This document shows, piece after piece, positions 1 through 12,231 of a stretch of DNA of 64,000 nt. Source of the stretch: Ixodes scapularis (taxonomy: Eukaryota > Arthropoda > Arachnida > Ixodida > Ixodidae); contig NW_024609884.1 in NCBI RefSeq assembly GCF_016920785.2, forward strand, positions 30,114,080 through 30,178,079, written 5' to 3'. A model generated the notes under the pieces. It saw nothing but the letters and a program-made list of their open reading frames with translations. It was not told where the DNA came from and ran no database searches. Position 1 is the stretch's first letter, and the number at the start of each line of letters is the position of its first letter. The translations under genes were made by a program, and so were the position numbers.

Positions 1-639
1 CCCTACGCCCCTGAAACCTTCAAAGTGTTCAGGTTACATGGGGAAACCGTCATGCAGTCCAGATATACTCGGTTTTGTGCTTAGACGGGGTTTGCATACA
101 GCACCTTTTAAGCTCTTGATGCTCTGACCATACCGTTAAGTGCAGCGCAAAAAAAAAAAAAATGTGGGCACAAGCGCAATGCAACGTCTCAATAAGATTT
201 GCCTCAATTGAAGAAAGCAAGGATCTGTGCCAACATTTCAGAATAGTGGCTATGTCATCACATATTAGCCACAAAACAAATTGCTTGCAAATAAAGAATT
301 TATGTGGGACATGACATGAAAAAAAAACCTGGAAATGCAACAAATAGACTGAAACTAGGATTCTAAGAAAAAAAAAAGAAGGAAAACCCAGCATGAACCA
401 CGTCGAAAAATTTAAGAGATGCGAGTGCAATTTAAATAAATTTTATGCCTAAGTGACGTAAAATGTAACAATCATTGAATATGACATTCAATGTAACCTT
501 TGCGCAAGCTATCTTTACCAGAAAAACTTTTTGCCAAAAATAAATGAAACTGAAGTGCCAGAATTTCAGCAAAAAGTTAGACATTGCTGTTGCCCAATGA
601 CGCAGCATCGGGCAACTTCCTCCAAAAAAAATTGTTGGC
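1..639. other. No gene seen
   Basis: AT-rich with A-runs; open frames are short and composition-driven. Confidence 0.6.
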
Positions 640-905
640 AACATCACGGTGGAGCACAAACAATGAAAGGGTTCATTGCAGCCTTCGTTTTCTTTCTTGC
701 GGAAGGTGCTGCCACCAGCACCGCTTCAAATGACCGGCAATCAAGGTTGCCTGCCATAGGTTTAACGTGAAACGCGAAACCATCACCCGTCGTGTTGAGA
801 GTGGGCACTCTCCCAAACTCTGAGGCCGCAAGATTTGTGTGCAAACAAGGCGGCTGCAGGAAGAAACAGAATGCAAGTTGCTCGCAAGCTCTCCAACTCT
901 TTAGA
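640..905 (+). repeat. Dispersed repeat A, copy 1
   Basis: Shares a colinear stretch with 6345-6665, including GAGAGTGGGCACTCTCCCAA here versus GAGAGTGGGTGCCTCTCCCA there, and a common CCACCAGCACCG-type block. No terminal repeats were recognised. Confidence 0.6.
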
Positions 906-1690
906 GCAACTCAAGGATACCTATTTCGTGATGAAGCGATTGTGGACGGTGGTAATGAAATGGAGGCAGCAGGGGCTCTGAGCACGACTGACAATGACAA
1001 TTGAGCCCTTAGGGAGTCTGTGCCCCCCCAAGAGGCTGTTGTGGGAGCAGGGGTTTGCATCGGCATGCCGGCCAACTTGCCTGCAATGTGTGTCACACAA
1101 CACAACTGTCTCTTGCTGTCGCTCAGAAAATGAAAACCTCAACAGACCTTTCACCAAATTGCCCAAACACCAAGGGGAAAGCTGCCAACGTAGTGACACG
1201 CACTGCACGCACTCACCTTATCAGCATAAAAGATTTAACATAAACAAAATAAGGTGTTGATGAACACACATGCAAAGCGACATTCCTTTTAAATTTCTGC
1301 TCTAAAACTAGTACTGCTGCTGATGCCAGCATGTGCAGTGAAGGGAACTCCACTCGGAGCATGCTCCTTGGTCCTTGTGTAATTTAGGAAAATATCCATT
1401 TCCCCAACTTTCCCAGACCTGCCAAATTCCGTCACCATTTTCAGCTTTCCACACTAGCAGACACCCTGGAGACACATTTAACAAATACAGCCCTTATTTG
1501 TTGAATGTGAAGTGTATCTGCTGCACACATATATCAGTGATAGAAATCAGTATTATATCAATTAAGATATCTTTATTTTCTAAAAAACAAAATTGCCTGT
1601 AGCAATTTTTTCAACCTTTCCTCGATGCAGTGAGGACACTTCCATTCCCAAAGTACATGGTCACCCTAGCGAATAGCGAAGTACTAATAT
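906..1690. other. No gene seen
   Basis: Unique-looking sequence between dispersed repeats A and B; no recognised domain, RNA or terminal repeats. Confidence 0.55.
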
Positions 1691-1696
1691 AAAAAA

Positions 1697-2347
1697 TGAT
1701 GCCAAAATTGCTGCTGCTGCTACGCTCTTTTCTCGATGAAATGCGTTAGCATGGAGCGCAGAGGCTCCGACTCAGCAAAGGATGGAAATTCCAACCTTGC
1801 ACCGGTCTGCAGACCGATGTCTTCGGAGAGTCGGTCTGTTCTCCTGGGCATCCGCGGTTTTGGATGCAGCCAGCCACCACAGCTTCTCTCTTTTGCCACC
1901 TACAATCCACATACCGTTTGCTCTGTGTTCGCAAAATATAGATCTTACACTGAAGTATGACGAGCAAGAAGTTTCTCGAACCTTCAGACATTGTACACAC
2001 CCTTAGATATGTGTAGTTGCATTAATTTTATAATGCGAGCGCAATTTCAAAGTGGCCGTGAGCTAGCAGATGACACGATAACCAAGACAACAAAGCCTGT
2101 GTAAGCGCGCTTCCGAGTGATTTGGGAGATGCATGACGGCGCATGCATGGCGCTACCGGCGCATGGGCGTCATGTGGTCGCACCCATCGCGTCCCTTGCA
2201 AGAGCAAGGGTGAGTGGACGTAATGAGCTAACAAACAAAGCGGAAGAGCACGGCAGGAACTGTGCCGCAGCCTCACGAAATCAGTCCTCTCCAGTCCATA
2301 CAAAAGACGGCTGCATGCACCAGGGCAATAAATGAAAACACACTTCA
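1697..2347 (+). repeat. Dispersed repeat B, copy 1
   Basis: Colinear with 9355-9870 over several blocks, from a GATG...GCTG...CTCGA start through GGAATTCCAACC-type, CAGCCACCACAGCT and GGCTGCATGCACCAGGGCAA. It is a non-coding interspersed repeat of about 0.5-0.65 kb. Confidence 0.65.
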
Positions 2348-2609
2348 CATTTTACTGAATTAATTGGGTACCAATGCTTTCAACCATGTCCAGAACACAC
2401 ACACACAAAAAAAATAGATGAGAGAATTTTAACCAAGTTGCGTGAGAAATGACACAAAACATTTTAGGATTAGGTCTCCTCTTAATCTTGTGGGAGGCCT
2501 GGACAATGCACAGCCCAGCACTTCCCTGTAGCTTACTTAGTTTAGAACCCCAGCACATTGTTTTAATTGAAAACATGCCAGCTGGAGGGGGTTGTGCTGG
2601 ACATAGCAT

Positions 2610-2722
2610 GAATTTTATGGGGTGGGCAATGTTCCGGTAAATTTTACACCGTGAATATTTAGCCAGAGGCGGGAATGAGCAATCTTCGAGGGGCGGGCAT
2701 TCATTTGGGATTGTAACATGCG
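2610..2722 (+). repeat. 3' fragment of the TA-flanked array element
   Basis: Matches the last 110 bp of the element at 7108-8008 (GGGTGGGC...ATATTTAGCCAGA...GGGATTGTAA) but lacks the 5' end and the tandem array. Confidence 0.45.
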
Positions 2723-3324
2723 AAAAGTTACATACACATTGATAGAAGTAGCATTTGATTTTGTAGCAGGCAAAATGCTGGTTCAGAGCAGTCATTGACC
2801 CTTTTGGAGCAGATCCCAACATGTGTTAGCACATCACTTGAATATTAAAAGATGATTGCGTCACTAAATGAGTCAATCTTTATCATAACTGAAGATTAAT
2901 TTTTTATATTACAGTATATTATTTATTACTTTTTGTAATTACAATGCATATAGACATAAAAAGTACACGACACACAATTGTCTTCTTAGTAAGGCTCGGG
3001 TCAAACTGTGTTCAATATTGTCACGAATGAAGAGGCGATGAAATAAAGAATAACTGAGGAAACTGAAACGTTTCATGGGGAGAACTTGTGCCCAAAATAA
3101 AATCGATAAAGGATAGCGTCACAGGCGTCGATGGCAGCGAAACAGCAGGATCGGACGCTGGGGCGAAACTGACTTTGCTCGCCATGCGGAGTCCCTTATG
3201 TACCCTTGTGGGTTTCTGGAACATTCGGCCTAGAACTTTCGGTGTGTAGAACATTTGTAACTCGATCAGACAAGGAAGTTCTCGAAATTGCGAGAACGCC
3301 AAGTAGAAAGAATAAATAAAAGAA
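2723..3324. other. No gene seen
   Basis: AT-rich to 3000. Then a GC-richer block to 3300 adjoins the SINE head and could be part of a solo LTR, but no paired LTR or TG..CA boundary is clear. Confidence 0.4.
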
Positions 3325-3415
3325 CATTCCGCTGCCTGGAATCGAACCCGGGTCTTACGGGTTCAGCGAGGACAGCGCAGCAGAGGTTGATTGCACTAAT
3401 TCTCCACGGGGTGCG
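3325..3415 (-). repeat. tRNA-derived SINE head
   Basis: On the minus strand a B box, GGGTTCGATTCC, follows an A-box-like GTGGAGAATTAGTGC by about 45 bp, with no tRNA-like acceptor pairing. This is the signature of a decayed tRNA-derived SINE rather than a tRNA gene. Confidence 0.45.
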
Positions 3416-3996
3416 GTGCCGTCGGTGCCGAGAGGCGCTCCTCGGATTGCAAACTGAAACTCAAAAACCAACCCGTCGAAGTTGTGCGGTTTTTCAGAAA
3501 GTCGTAAAATACCGTGCGTGCCTTCTATCGTTCTGCAATCTGTTGATTTAGTGTTTTTCAATTGATGCCCAGCAAGATTCTAATTGAAACCATGCTTTAA
3601 AAATTAATTACACGAAAATAATTAAGAACTTAATTATGCCGAACTTTAATAATTTTCCTAAATAGGCCCCTAGCCTAGGACCAAAATGACATGAGCCTTT
3701 CTTTGGTGTGATGCATAGTTTCCGCAATATTGATTTTGTCCACGTGAAACAACCTGTATATTAAATAAGTTTTCTTTATCACGAACGCCTCAACCGAGGC
3801 TCGACCTGTTCAGAACCAAAGGAAGAAGAATATCAAGCCAAACCTTGTTTATTATTAATTATCCCCTTACTGGTACCAACTATGTTTTGCTATTGTCTGG
3901 CAATAAATGCCGGTATAGTAAGATGTACACAAATCAATCTTATTTCAGTTTTGGCTAGTCGTATGACGACTTCTACAGCTTCGCAATCTCAACAAG

Positions 3997-4127
3997 AGAG
4001 AGTTTTAGTAGATCGTCCCCATGACTCCGATAACGATACGCGATACTCCGCCGCCGCCTTTGCACACGCATCCTATCGTTATCGTGTACCGTTCTCTGAG
4101 GTATCGGTATGATTTACTAAAACTCTC
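3997..4127. mobile_element. Short MITE inside a hAT relic
   Basis: Imperfect terminal inverted repeats AGAGTTTTAGTAGATC and GATTTACTAAAACTCT bound about 130 bp. It interrupts sequence that flanks the hAT transposase relic downstream. Confidence 0.5.
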
Positions 4128-4400
4128 GAATATCAGGCACCGGCTGCAACGACGAAGCTTTGCTCTATCTTGGAGGTAAATAGTACTTCCATTGCTTCGC
4201 TGAAGAAGCTCAATGCAGAGCATAAAGCATTCGTGAGGAACAATATGGCACTCCCATCCAGTGCCTCAGTTCAAAGGGTGTTCAGCGTAGCAGTTGACAC
4301 CTTGAGTAAGAAGTAACGCAAAATGTCCGACGAGATTTTCGAGAGCCAGCTGTTGCTCAAAATAATCAAGGTCAATAAATGAAACAGGTGGCAACAATAA
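4128..4400 (+). pseudogene. hAT transposase C-terminal relic
   Basis: The plus strand reads AFVRNNMALPSSASVQRVFS, then an in-frame stop and a further RKMSDEIFESQLLLK. This resembles the hAT dimerisation domain (PxSSxxxERVFSxAG ... LSxxxxxxLLLLK). Broken by stops. The GTAACG-rich sequence at 4440-4590 resembles hAT ends seen elsewhere in the window. Confidence 0.6.
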
Positions 4401-5048
4401 GAACTTGAATAACCCTCTTCGCTTTGTTTCTTACTTGAGGACAATAATGTTGAAAGTAACGCCACGAAAGTAACGGATTATGTTTTGGGGTAACGGTCAC
4501 TTACTTTTACTGGAGGGTAACTGTAATTGTAATTACAATTTAGCCTTGAGTAATTGTCAATGTAATTCCTTACCATTTGTCAGTAACGTGCACAAGTCTG
4601 GTTAGTCTCATAGTGAGGTGGTCAGCATATTCACGCCTCTGGGTCGTGGGAGAACATAGAAAACCCGCAATCAACTGTGGGGTTTCCGCGTTACGAGGCT
4701 TCTGGGCCTTTGGGACATGCAAACAAAAACCTTTGAATTCAGCAGGTCTTGATATAGCCCCCGAATTAAAGACCAATTTTTTTCCACAGTAGCGCCTACA
4801 GAATTGACAGGAGGGCACTCATACTATAAATTACCGTAAATTAGAAAGAAGAGACCGAGTCACCGAATGACTACCATATTTGAAAAGAAAACACCTGCCT
4901 ACAAGTTGGGCCACAGTAGACCTGACATAAAAAGTAAGCTGAAAAGAGTAATAAAAACAGAACTGCAAATAAAAAAATTATGCACTAGATTAAAAAGATG
5001 TAAGGCATGGGTAAATAGATGTGTACAGTTAACGTTGGTGCTAACAGC

Positions 5049-5990
5049 TTAAAGGCCTGACCACACTAGCGTGAACGGGAATGCCGGGCGGCGCTGCTGG
5101 GCGGCGCCGCCGTCCAGCGTCCCAATGCGAGGAGTCCACATTGGCCTCCGTTTTGCGGGCGTCACGTGACAGCACTGGATCTCGCGATCGCGCCTCCCGT
5201 CGGATTTCCCGCTCTTTCGTCGTCTGCTCTTCGTTAGATTCTTCCGTTTCGGCTCTCATCTTTCACATATATCAGCATCGAAACCGCACTCGCTGCCTAC
5301 ATAGTAGGAGTCCATGATGACTTGGTGATTAGCGTGAATGTGATTATCCTAGTCTGCTCGATGATCTTGCGATGTCACCGCGCTCTGAAGGGAAGGAGGC
5401 GCAGGTTTTGGGTCCGGCCGAGTTGGTTCTACCGAAACACCGAAGGACAGGTCAGTGCTTTGCTGCCCCGGTGGCGCGCCAGAGATGAAGGCTAGTTTCG
5501 AAAGTGTCACGAAATCAACACGACATACGACACAACACAGACGACATGCAACAAGTGCCACGGAGACACTCACTTGCAATTCTGAATTCCTCTCCTATAA
5601 TATCCCAGCGGTTGTTCTTAGTGTCAGTATCTAGGGGTTGCGTCTTCTCATATAAAAAGGAAAACAGTCGCACAGTTTCAAGGAACCGCTCCGTTGCGGA
5701 AGGCATCGGGGGGAAATAGGGATAGCAGACGACACGAAACATGTCCTTCGGAACGCGGAGGGCCGGTTCGAGCGTTGCCATGGCATAGCGACGTCACTAT
5801 CTACGCCACCTCCCATTGGCTCCTCTCTTCTGCGGCGAGCGGCGCCGAGCTCTGAACTGCTCACGGAGCGGTTGGCTCTGCGGCGCCGTACGTCGCGCCG
5901 TTGAAGCCGAAAACTGGTTTGGGTCGGCAAACGGCAGCGCCGACCGTCGCGCCGCAGGCCTCCGTGACGCCAATGTGGTCGTGCCTTTAA
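5049..5990. mobile_element. TTAA-flanked non-autonomous element, GC-rich
   Basis: Starts TTAAAGGCCTGACCACACTA and ends in CAATGTGGTCGTGCCTTTAA, an imperfect inverted pair with TTAA at both ends (piggyBac-type target). The 0.94-kb interior is GC-rich, with open stretches on both strands but no recognisable protein. Confidence 0.7.
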
Positions 5991-6344
5991 ACCCTTAGAC
6001 CAGTTATTTCCTTTCTTCGACCTATAGGTCAAATAAATTGGTTTCTCAGCACGGGGCCAACAATGGCAGTGTGTATTTTTAGTATCAGAAAAAATTGTGA
6101 AACACTTTGTAAAAAAGCGATCAGTGAAGATTTCCTCGAGCACAAGCATGAGTCAGGAGCCGAAGTTTGTAAACAGGGCATGCTGCAAGTGATCTATTCA
6201 TCTATTCATAAATCCAACCTTGTGCATTTAATCCCGTTCCTTTGCTTCTTAGTTTTGGCTACCACACCAAGCCAGTCTTTACGGCATCTCTGAATAAGTG
6301 CAAGCCCCACCCTCGAGTCTCTACTTTATGTCTATTCCATTGGG

Positions 6345-6665
6345 GGCATCACCTCCCTTGGGGTGTGCAGAGAGATGTGAAGGCTGCCTTTCTTAATTTC
6401 TTGGGGAAGACATGGAAAATGGAGTTCGCAATGTGTTCAAATGATGTTTCTGGCACCAGCACCGTCTCAAATGACCAGCCACATCAGTTGCCTATCATAG
6501 ATCTGAAGTAAAACAAAAAAACAACTGCCTATCATTTTGAGAGTGGGTGCCTCTCCCAAACTCGGAAGCCACAGGATTAGAATATAGACGACAAGGCAGC
6601 AGTAGGAAGAAGGAAAACGCATGTCGCCCACCAGTCTTCTGAACCTTTTGAGAAGTTCTAAGACA
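6345..6665 (+). repeat. Dispersed repeat A, copy 2
   Basis: Second, diverged copy of the sequence at 640-905, in the same orientation. It has no intact reading frame. Confidence 0.6.
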
Positions 6666-6977
6666 GCATGGCTCAGAACACATTGTCCCTTTAAGCGTTA
6701 ACCTTGAATGTTAAGCTTTTGAAAACCAATGACAATATTCACTCTACAAAGGACTGGCAGATGAAGTGCTCGCAAACTGTGCCGTTGAAGTAAAGACAGC
6801 TGAGGCACCGAGAGAAAGTGACGATTCACATTCCTCAGATTATCTGGCCAAGAAAAATTGCTTGCTCGTAATTCAATACCCGATGGGACTGGAGACCAGT
6901 CCCATTACCTTCAGTTTTTTTACGTCCTCTCAATACTGCCGGCTAGAATAAGTATAGTCTTTCACTTTTGCTATAAT

Positions 6978-7100
6978 CTATACTCGCGGTCAGCTTTCTG
7001 TGGCAACGCAGTCAATGCTAGGGGAGAGGGTGCACCAACCGCTGTACATGCGCTTTCCTTCTCTCTTCAGATTGCCACAGAAAGCTGACTGCAAGTATAG
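6978..7100. mobile_element. 123-bp MITE
   Basis: Terminal inverted repeats of about 29 bp: CTATACTCGCGGTCAGCTTT at the left and its diverged complement AAAGCTGACTGCAAGTATAG at the right. The loop of about 65 bp is unremarkable. Confidence 0.7.
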
Positions 7101-7107
7101 TACAGTA

Positions 7108-8008
7108 CTGTAAAATCCCATAAGAACACCCACCCAAAATGAAAAGATAAATGGTGAAAAACGAGGGTGGGCTATCTTTGGGGATGCCACAGCAAAGCTT
7201 TATCAAAAATTAATGATAAGCACCCAGGCACCCGTGGAAACCACGTGACGCGGCAACTGGTACCGCAGATCGCGGACACAGCAAATTCGTGTTTCACGAT
7301 GCGATAAACACGGTGGTATTCGCTACAAACTCCTGTGTCACGGGAAAGGATACCGCAAGTGGCCGACGCAGCAGATTCGCGTTTCATAGTGCGAAGGACT
7401 CGCGGAAACCCGCTGAGAACTCGCACCTCACGGGAACGGATACCGTAGATCGCAGACGCAGCAGGTTCAAGTTTCATGGTGCAATAAAGACGCGGGAGCC
7501 CGCTACAATCTTGCCTGTCACGGAAACCGATATCGCGCGTGCAGATCGTGGACAAAAACGTGGGAATATGCTACAAACTCACACGATGTAATATACACAC
7601 GGGAACAACTCGTGTGTGTTACAGCTAAGAATTGATATCGCGTGGGCAAGTCGCGAACAAAAACACGGGAATCCGCTACGAATGCGGGAACGGATACCGC
7701 CAATCGCGAACGCAGCAGATTAGCATTTCGCGATGCCATATACACGCGGGAACAACTCGCGTGTTACGGGAGCCGATATCACGCGCGCAGATCGTAGACA
7801 AAAACGCGGGAACCCGCTATGAACTCGCTTCTCGGATGCACCGGTATCGCAGATCGCGCCGTTGATGCGCTATTCCCGTCGGACATCACTTGACGTCCAA
7901 CGAGAATCGGGGGGTGGGCGATGTTTCGTAATTTTTATGTTACAGATATTTAGCCAGAAAAATGGGATGGGCGATCTCTCGGAGGAAGGTGCCCTTACGG
8001 GATTTTGG
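7108..8008 (+). mobile_element. TA-flanked element with internal tandem array, copy 1
   Basis: Bounded by TA dinucleotides and terminal repeats CTGTAAAATCCCATAAG and CTTACGGGATTTTGG. The middle, 7260-7860, is a degenerate tandem array with a period of about 90 bp (units with GATCGCGGACGCAGCAG-like and CACGGGAACGGATACCG-like blocks). Open frames on both strands here are by-products of the array. Confidence 0.75.
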
Positions 8009-9354
8009 TAGTTGAGGTAGTTCAAAAAACCTGCAGAGTACTCCTTTAAGCGTGGTCCAAAACAGACAGATTACAAATACATGCACAGGAACACATTTAA
8101 AAAATCTGTCCAGGCGCACATATACGGAGCGAAATTTAACGTTTTTGTTTGAACAGCCACCCGGAAAACATGAGCATATTCAGAATATGGGCTAAGGAGG
8201 AAAAGGAGTGAGTGCATCGTCTGCTCTGCGACGTGGCAACATCGGCAACGTCAATCGGTTCCAGGCGCGAAGCTCTGTGCCGATCGAGCAGAACAACATC
8301 GTCGCAAGGCGGAAAAAGTACCTTTGCTGTTTCGCACGAAACGGAGAAGAGGGCGAAAAAGCTTCTACTCCGTGTCGTCGAAACTAAGGGGACGGCAGGG
8401 AACGATTGTAACTTTGTCACAAGAAGCCTCAATGTGTGACAATGATAAAACGAGGCAATCATCGCCTACCTCATTTACCATGCGAGTGATTGCGAGCTAC
8501 AAGACTTGGCATGAACACCACATTTCACAGAGGATTAAATACTTATTTGAAGGCGTCGTTTCAGTAGGCATCATAACGCCGGCAGAGAAGTAGGCGGAGT
8601 CTGGTGTGAGGCAGCCTGGTGGTGGCATCACTCGAGCAAGTGGTGAGCACAGCATTTTCATTCCGCACCACAGAAACCCTCGCGAGCGAAGCACACACGA
8701 GTTTGCGACGCAACTTGACAAACAAAAAGGCGGCGCCGACAAACCTTCCTTTGGTATCGACGGGCAACTCGTCTACACGTTCGGCCCGACAAAGCACGGG
8801 GATGTTGAACAGTCGACGGCGGAACAACAGGCAAATTCTCACGTCATCACACCGAAACTACCGTGCACAAAAGCGAATACTGACAAATTTCCAACAAGAG
8901 CGGCGTGATCTGGCGCAGAAAAATCACAGCAAGAAGCCGGCAGCAGTACCCCCGGCCAACCCCGCGCTCGGCAACACCGACGTTGCGGGTGTCAAAGACA
9001 GCGTTCTTCGTTAAGCGTGCAAAGAGCACGTGATCATTGGCGGAAAGGAAGTGTGCTCTGCGATTGGATACTCCCTCAATAAGGACGCCTACCTCACGAT
9101 ACAAGCCTCTACGTCACAATACAAGCACCCAGAAAAGTTTAAATATTTTAACTCTTAATACTGTAGGTGGAATACGTAAAAACGGGGCACGTGACGTGCT
9201 CCAGCGCACGAATGTGAAATATGTGTCAGTTTTGACCGCGCTTTACCTCCATCGTTATTAAATGCAAACTGTGTTTTAAGGCCAGTTTCCCAATGTAGGG
9301 CATCCCAAAAAGATCTTACGAAAACATGGTAACGCGGCCAGATGTCTTTACAAA
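8009..9354. other. No gene recognised
   Basis: Contains an open frame at 8619-9014 (+, 131 codons, Ser/Thr/Asn/Arg-rich, ending near GNTDVAGVKDSVLR) with overlapping open frames in other registers. No family is recognised and no splice context is evident. Confidence 0.4.
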
Positions 9355-9870
9355 AAAAAAGATGGTGCTGAAATCGCAGCTGTCGCCACGCTGGTTCTCG
9401 AAGAAATACTTCAGTACTTAGCGCGGGGTTTCAACCCTGCGAAGGATAGGAATTCCAACCTCGCAACGGTCCGCACACTGTTGTGTTTAGAGAGCCAGTC
9501 TGTTCTCCCGGGAGTCAGCGGTTCCAGATGCAGCCACCACAGCTACCCTCGATTACTGCCTACAATCCGCATGTTGTTGTCTTCAAAGGGTCAATCTTTC
9601 ATCCCGGGTGTCAGCAGCATTGTCGCTGTGCCTCCGTTTCACACTGTTGCATACGTTGTGCCACACGTTGCGTACGTTGTGTCCTTGAAAGCGTACGAGA
9701 TTGTTTCCCTTTTATGTAAGCGGGAAAATGAATGTAACGAGCGAACCAACCGAGCGAAAGAGCATGGCAGGAACCACGCCGTGGCCTCACGAAACCAGTC
9801 CAGCCCAAACCACAACTGTCCAAACGAAAGGCGGCTGCATGCACCAGGGCAATAAATGCTTTAAAACACT
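9355..9870 (+). repeat. Dispersed repeat B, copy 2
   Basis: Second copy of the repeat at 1697-2347, sharing GGCTGCATGCACCAGGGCAA near its end. A tRNA-like SINE head follows immediately. Confidence 0.65.
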
Positions 9871-9879
9871 TAGTCCTTT

Positions 9880-9950
9880 GCCAGGAATCGAACCACAAAC
9901 GTTTTGCTCCATAATCTGACACTTTACCCCTGCATCAGGGGAACGGCTTG
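9880..9950 (-). repeat. tRNA-derived SINE head
   Basis: A minus-strand B box, GTGGTTCGATTCCTGG, lies behind an A-box-like GATGCAGGGGTAAAGTGTC. It abuts the end of dispersed repeat B and has no complete cloverleaf. Confidence 0.4.
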
Positions 9951-10024
9951 GATGAGTGTCATTACAGCTACGACTAGTACATACTTGTGTTAACACAAAA
10001 TATTGGTCACAAAACATTGCTTGC

Positions 10025-10135
10025 CCAATGTGGAAAGGGTCATGTGATATCACATAATCAATACAGGTATGTGATCACAAAGTTACTGCAGGTAATGTGA
10101 TCACTTAAGCTATATACTCCGTTCACCTTTTACTC
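10025..10135 (+). repeat. Dispersed repeat C, copy 1
   Basis: Contains CACTTAAGCTATATACTCCG leading into TTCACC, matched on the opposite strand at 12838-12955. AT-rich with several GTGATCAC-type palindromes. Confidence 0.45.
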
Positions 10136-10283
10136 TTTCTGTACTGTGCCCGTCAAAATCTATCACATGTGATCAACGATTTGCGAACACCGTTGCAAAG
10201 CCTCAGATGCGTTTCTGGGCAAGTTACAGCTTCTTTTGGTTAGAATAGACACACTAGTTTCAATTAAACTTTGGGTGGTAGTA

Positions 10284-10398
10284 CCGTAAAATCCCGAACA
10301 AGCGCCCGCCCACTCAAAATTGGAAGATAATTATGTAAAACTGAAAACTGAGGGGTGGACGCTTATTGTGGAATGGGCAGATGCTCAGTATTTTACGG
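10284..10398. mobile_element. 115-bp MITE of the CCGTAAAAT family
   Basis: TA, then CCGTAAAATCCCG ... TATTTTACGG, then TA. It has the same ends as the array elements but no array, so it is a minimal non-autonomous form with a Tc1/mariner-like TA target. Confidence 0.75.
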
Positions 10399-10489
10399 TA
10401 GTTGGTTTATATCATTTAAAAGATTAAGAAGCACAAACTGAAACATGGACGAAATAAGCAACACGTACGACAAGGACAGGCACTCGATT

Positions 10490-11250
10490 TCAGTTTCCGT
10501 ATATTAGTCCTTTTTTTCCCACGAGATGGCGATTTATCATAACCAAACAAACAACCGAGAAAGAACGCTCCGCGCTGCGAAAAATGGCTTCTTCATCACA
10601 CGGCGCCTAGAAAGCGTTTGAAGTCTTGCGATTCGAGAGCGTCTGCGGTCGATTTTGTTGCTGATACTAGCATGAATGAGTCAGAAGACGATATTGGACT
10701 ATCAGATTTTAGTTCAAACAGTGATGATTTGTCGGAAAGCCCGGAGCATCAAGAACTTTCGGTAAAGCTTGTTTTGGTTTCCATTTTCGTTTTCATGTTC
10801 TTTTGTGGTCTCGTGTGAAAGTCTGGGCAGTTTGTGCTTATTGTCACTGCATATGCTGGTTAGATTAGACACAGTATAGTTTTTTGTTTTTCTTTTTCCC
10901 ACAAGGTGGCGATTTATCATAATTAAATGCACAGCTGAGGAAGAGCGCACTTCACGTGGCACACCTCCTCAGAAGCATTTTGAAGTCTTGCAATACGAGC
11001 GCGTCTGCAGTCAATTTTGTTGATGATACTGGCACAAGCAAGTCAGATGGTGATGTCAGACCTTCATATTTTAGTTCTGACAGCAATTTGTCAGATCAGC
11101 CCGCGACATCGACGACTGTCGATGTCGCGGGTCGGTAAGGCTTATTTTGGTTTTGGTTTTTATGTTCTATGCTTGTCTCACCTGCAGGTCCAGGCAATCT
11201 GTGCTTGCTGTCAATGCATCTGGTGGTTAGATTACACTCTAGTTTAAGTG
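10490..11250 (+). repeat. Tandem duplication of an acidic/Ser-rich coding relic
   Basis: Two diverged copies with a period of about 380 bp (10490-10873 and 10874-11250), each with TGGCGATTTATCATAA and a conserved coding-like block. Frame 1 reads SCDSRASAVDFVADTSMNES; copy 2 reads SCNTSASAVNFVDDTGTSKS. Both continue into Asp/Ser-rich sequence. The style resembles the acidic N terminus of piggyBac-type transposases, but this is not proven. No full gene is present. Confidence 0.5.
11100..11131. other. Perfect 14-bp-stem hairpin
   Basis: CCCGCGACATCGAC, loop GACT, then its exact complement. It lies inside the second copy of the tandem duplication and is absent from the first. Confidence 0.85.
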
Positions 11251-11986
11251 TCTGTAAATTTTTTTTTTTGCCCAACAATATATTTTTAATTGAAAGATTG
11301 GCGCATCATATACATGATGAGCACTGCACAGTGCTCAATGAAACGAAACGGACCAGTGGAGCATGTGGCCTCGCTTATATAACCGAACATAACTCGCTTG
11401 AGGAGCATATACAGTTACTCTGACCTATACAGCCAACATGAACAGCTACTCTAACCTAGAGTAACATAATGGATCCGTCATTTGGTTGATTGGGTAATCG
11501 CTAGAGTCACTGCATCTGCTCGAGGCCACATGCTCTACTGCTCCATTTAGTTTCGTTGAGCACTGTACATATTGAGCAATTGCATCACAAGTTTCCCCAA
11601 AAAGCGGAGAAGCGACGCAACTGCAAGAGTTACGAGGAGTGCGAAACTGAGCACAAGACAAATGCCTTTTTTTGGGCATCGTAAGTGTCTATATTAATGA
11701 GACATGACTGTATTGAAATGAGAGTAATTGTGCAGGCAAGCTCGTGACCGATCATAGAATTGATACCCGCAAATTATTTTCTTCGCTTCGAAATTATTTA
11801 ATTCCATTCGAAATTATTTCGTACAAAGTGACTATTCACTTCAAACTGAAAAATCACTATTTGCACATCCCTACCTGCTGCATTTACCCATGTTTTCCCA
11901 CATCCAGAAACTGCTTCACTGAATTGCATGATCACCACAATGCTTGAGACTATGTGGTAGAACATGATAAGTTTTTTTATCTAGAG

Positions 11987-12231
11987 CAAGGGTCAGCAAT
12001 CGTGAGGGGTGGGGGGGTGGGGGTGAGAAAAGGCAAAAAGGAAGTGATGACATGCTCTCTGTCCAAGTATGGAAATGCCTCCTGTCTAAGCCTCTTTTGA
12101 TGTCAAAACTGTCGCATGGTACTTAAGTCTATGTTCCGTGAGAGAAAGCAGCGGGGAGGGGGGGTCCTATTCTGGTGTCGTGCCGGGGGCAACATAAAAC
12201 TGCCTCACGGGCCATGGGTTGCCGACCCCTG
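11987..12231. mobile_element. hAT-type non-autonomous element, 245 bp
   Basis: Ends CAAGGGTCAGCAATC and GGTTGCCGACCCCTG (Charlie-like CAGGGGTCGGCAA). Flanked by the perfect 8-bp duplication ATCTAGAG. G-rich interior. Confidence 0.85.

Noticed and set aside
3010..3300. Solo LTR of a gypsy element
   Set aside because: The composition and position beside the tRNA-like head suggest it, but no second copy or clear TG..CA ends are in the window.
5631..6149. 172-codon minus-strand open frame
   Set aside because: It lies inside the GC-rich TTAA element, overlaps equally open frames in other registers, and has no recognisable domain.
8619..9014. 131-codon plus-strand frame
   Set aside because: Low-complexity Ser/Thr/Arg/Asn composition, overlapping frames, no splice or promoter context, no family recognised.
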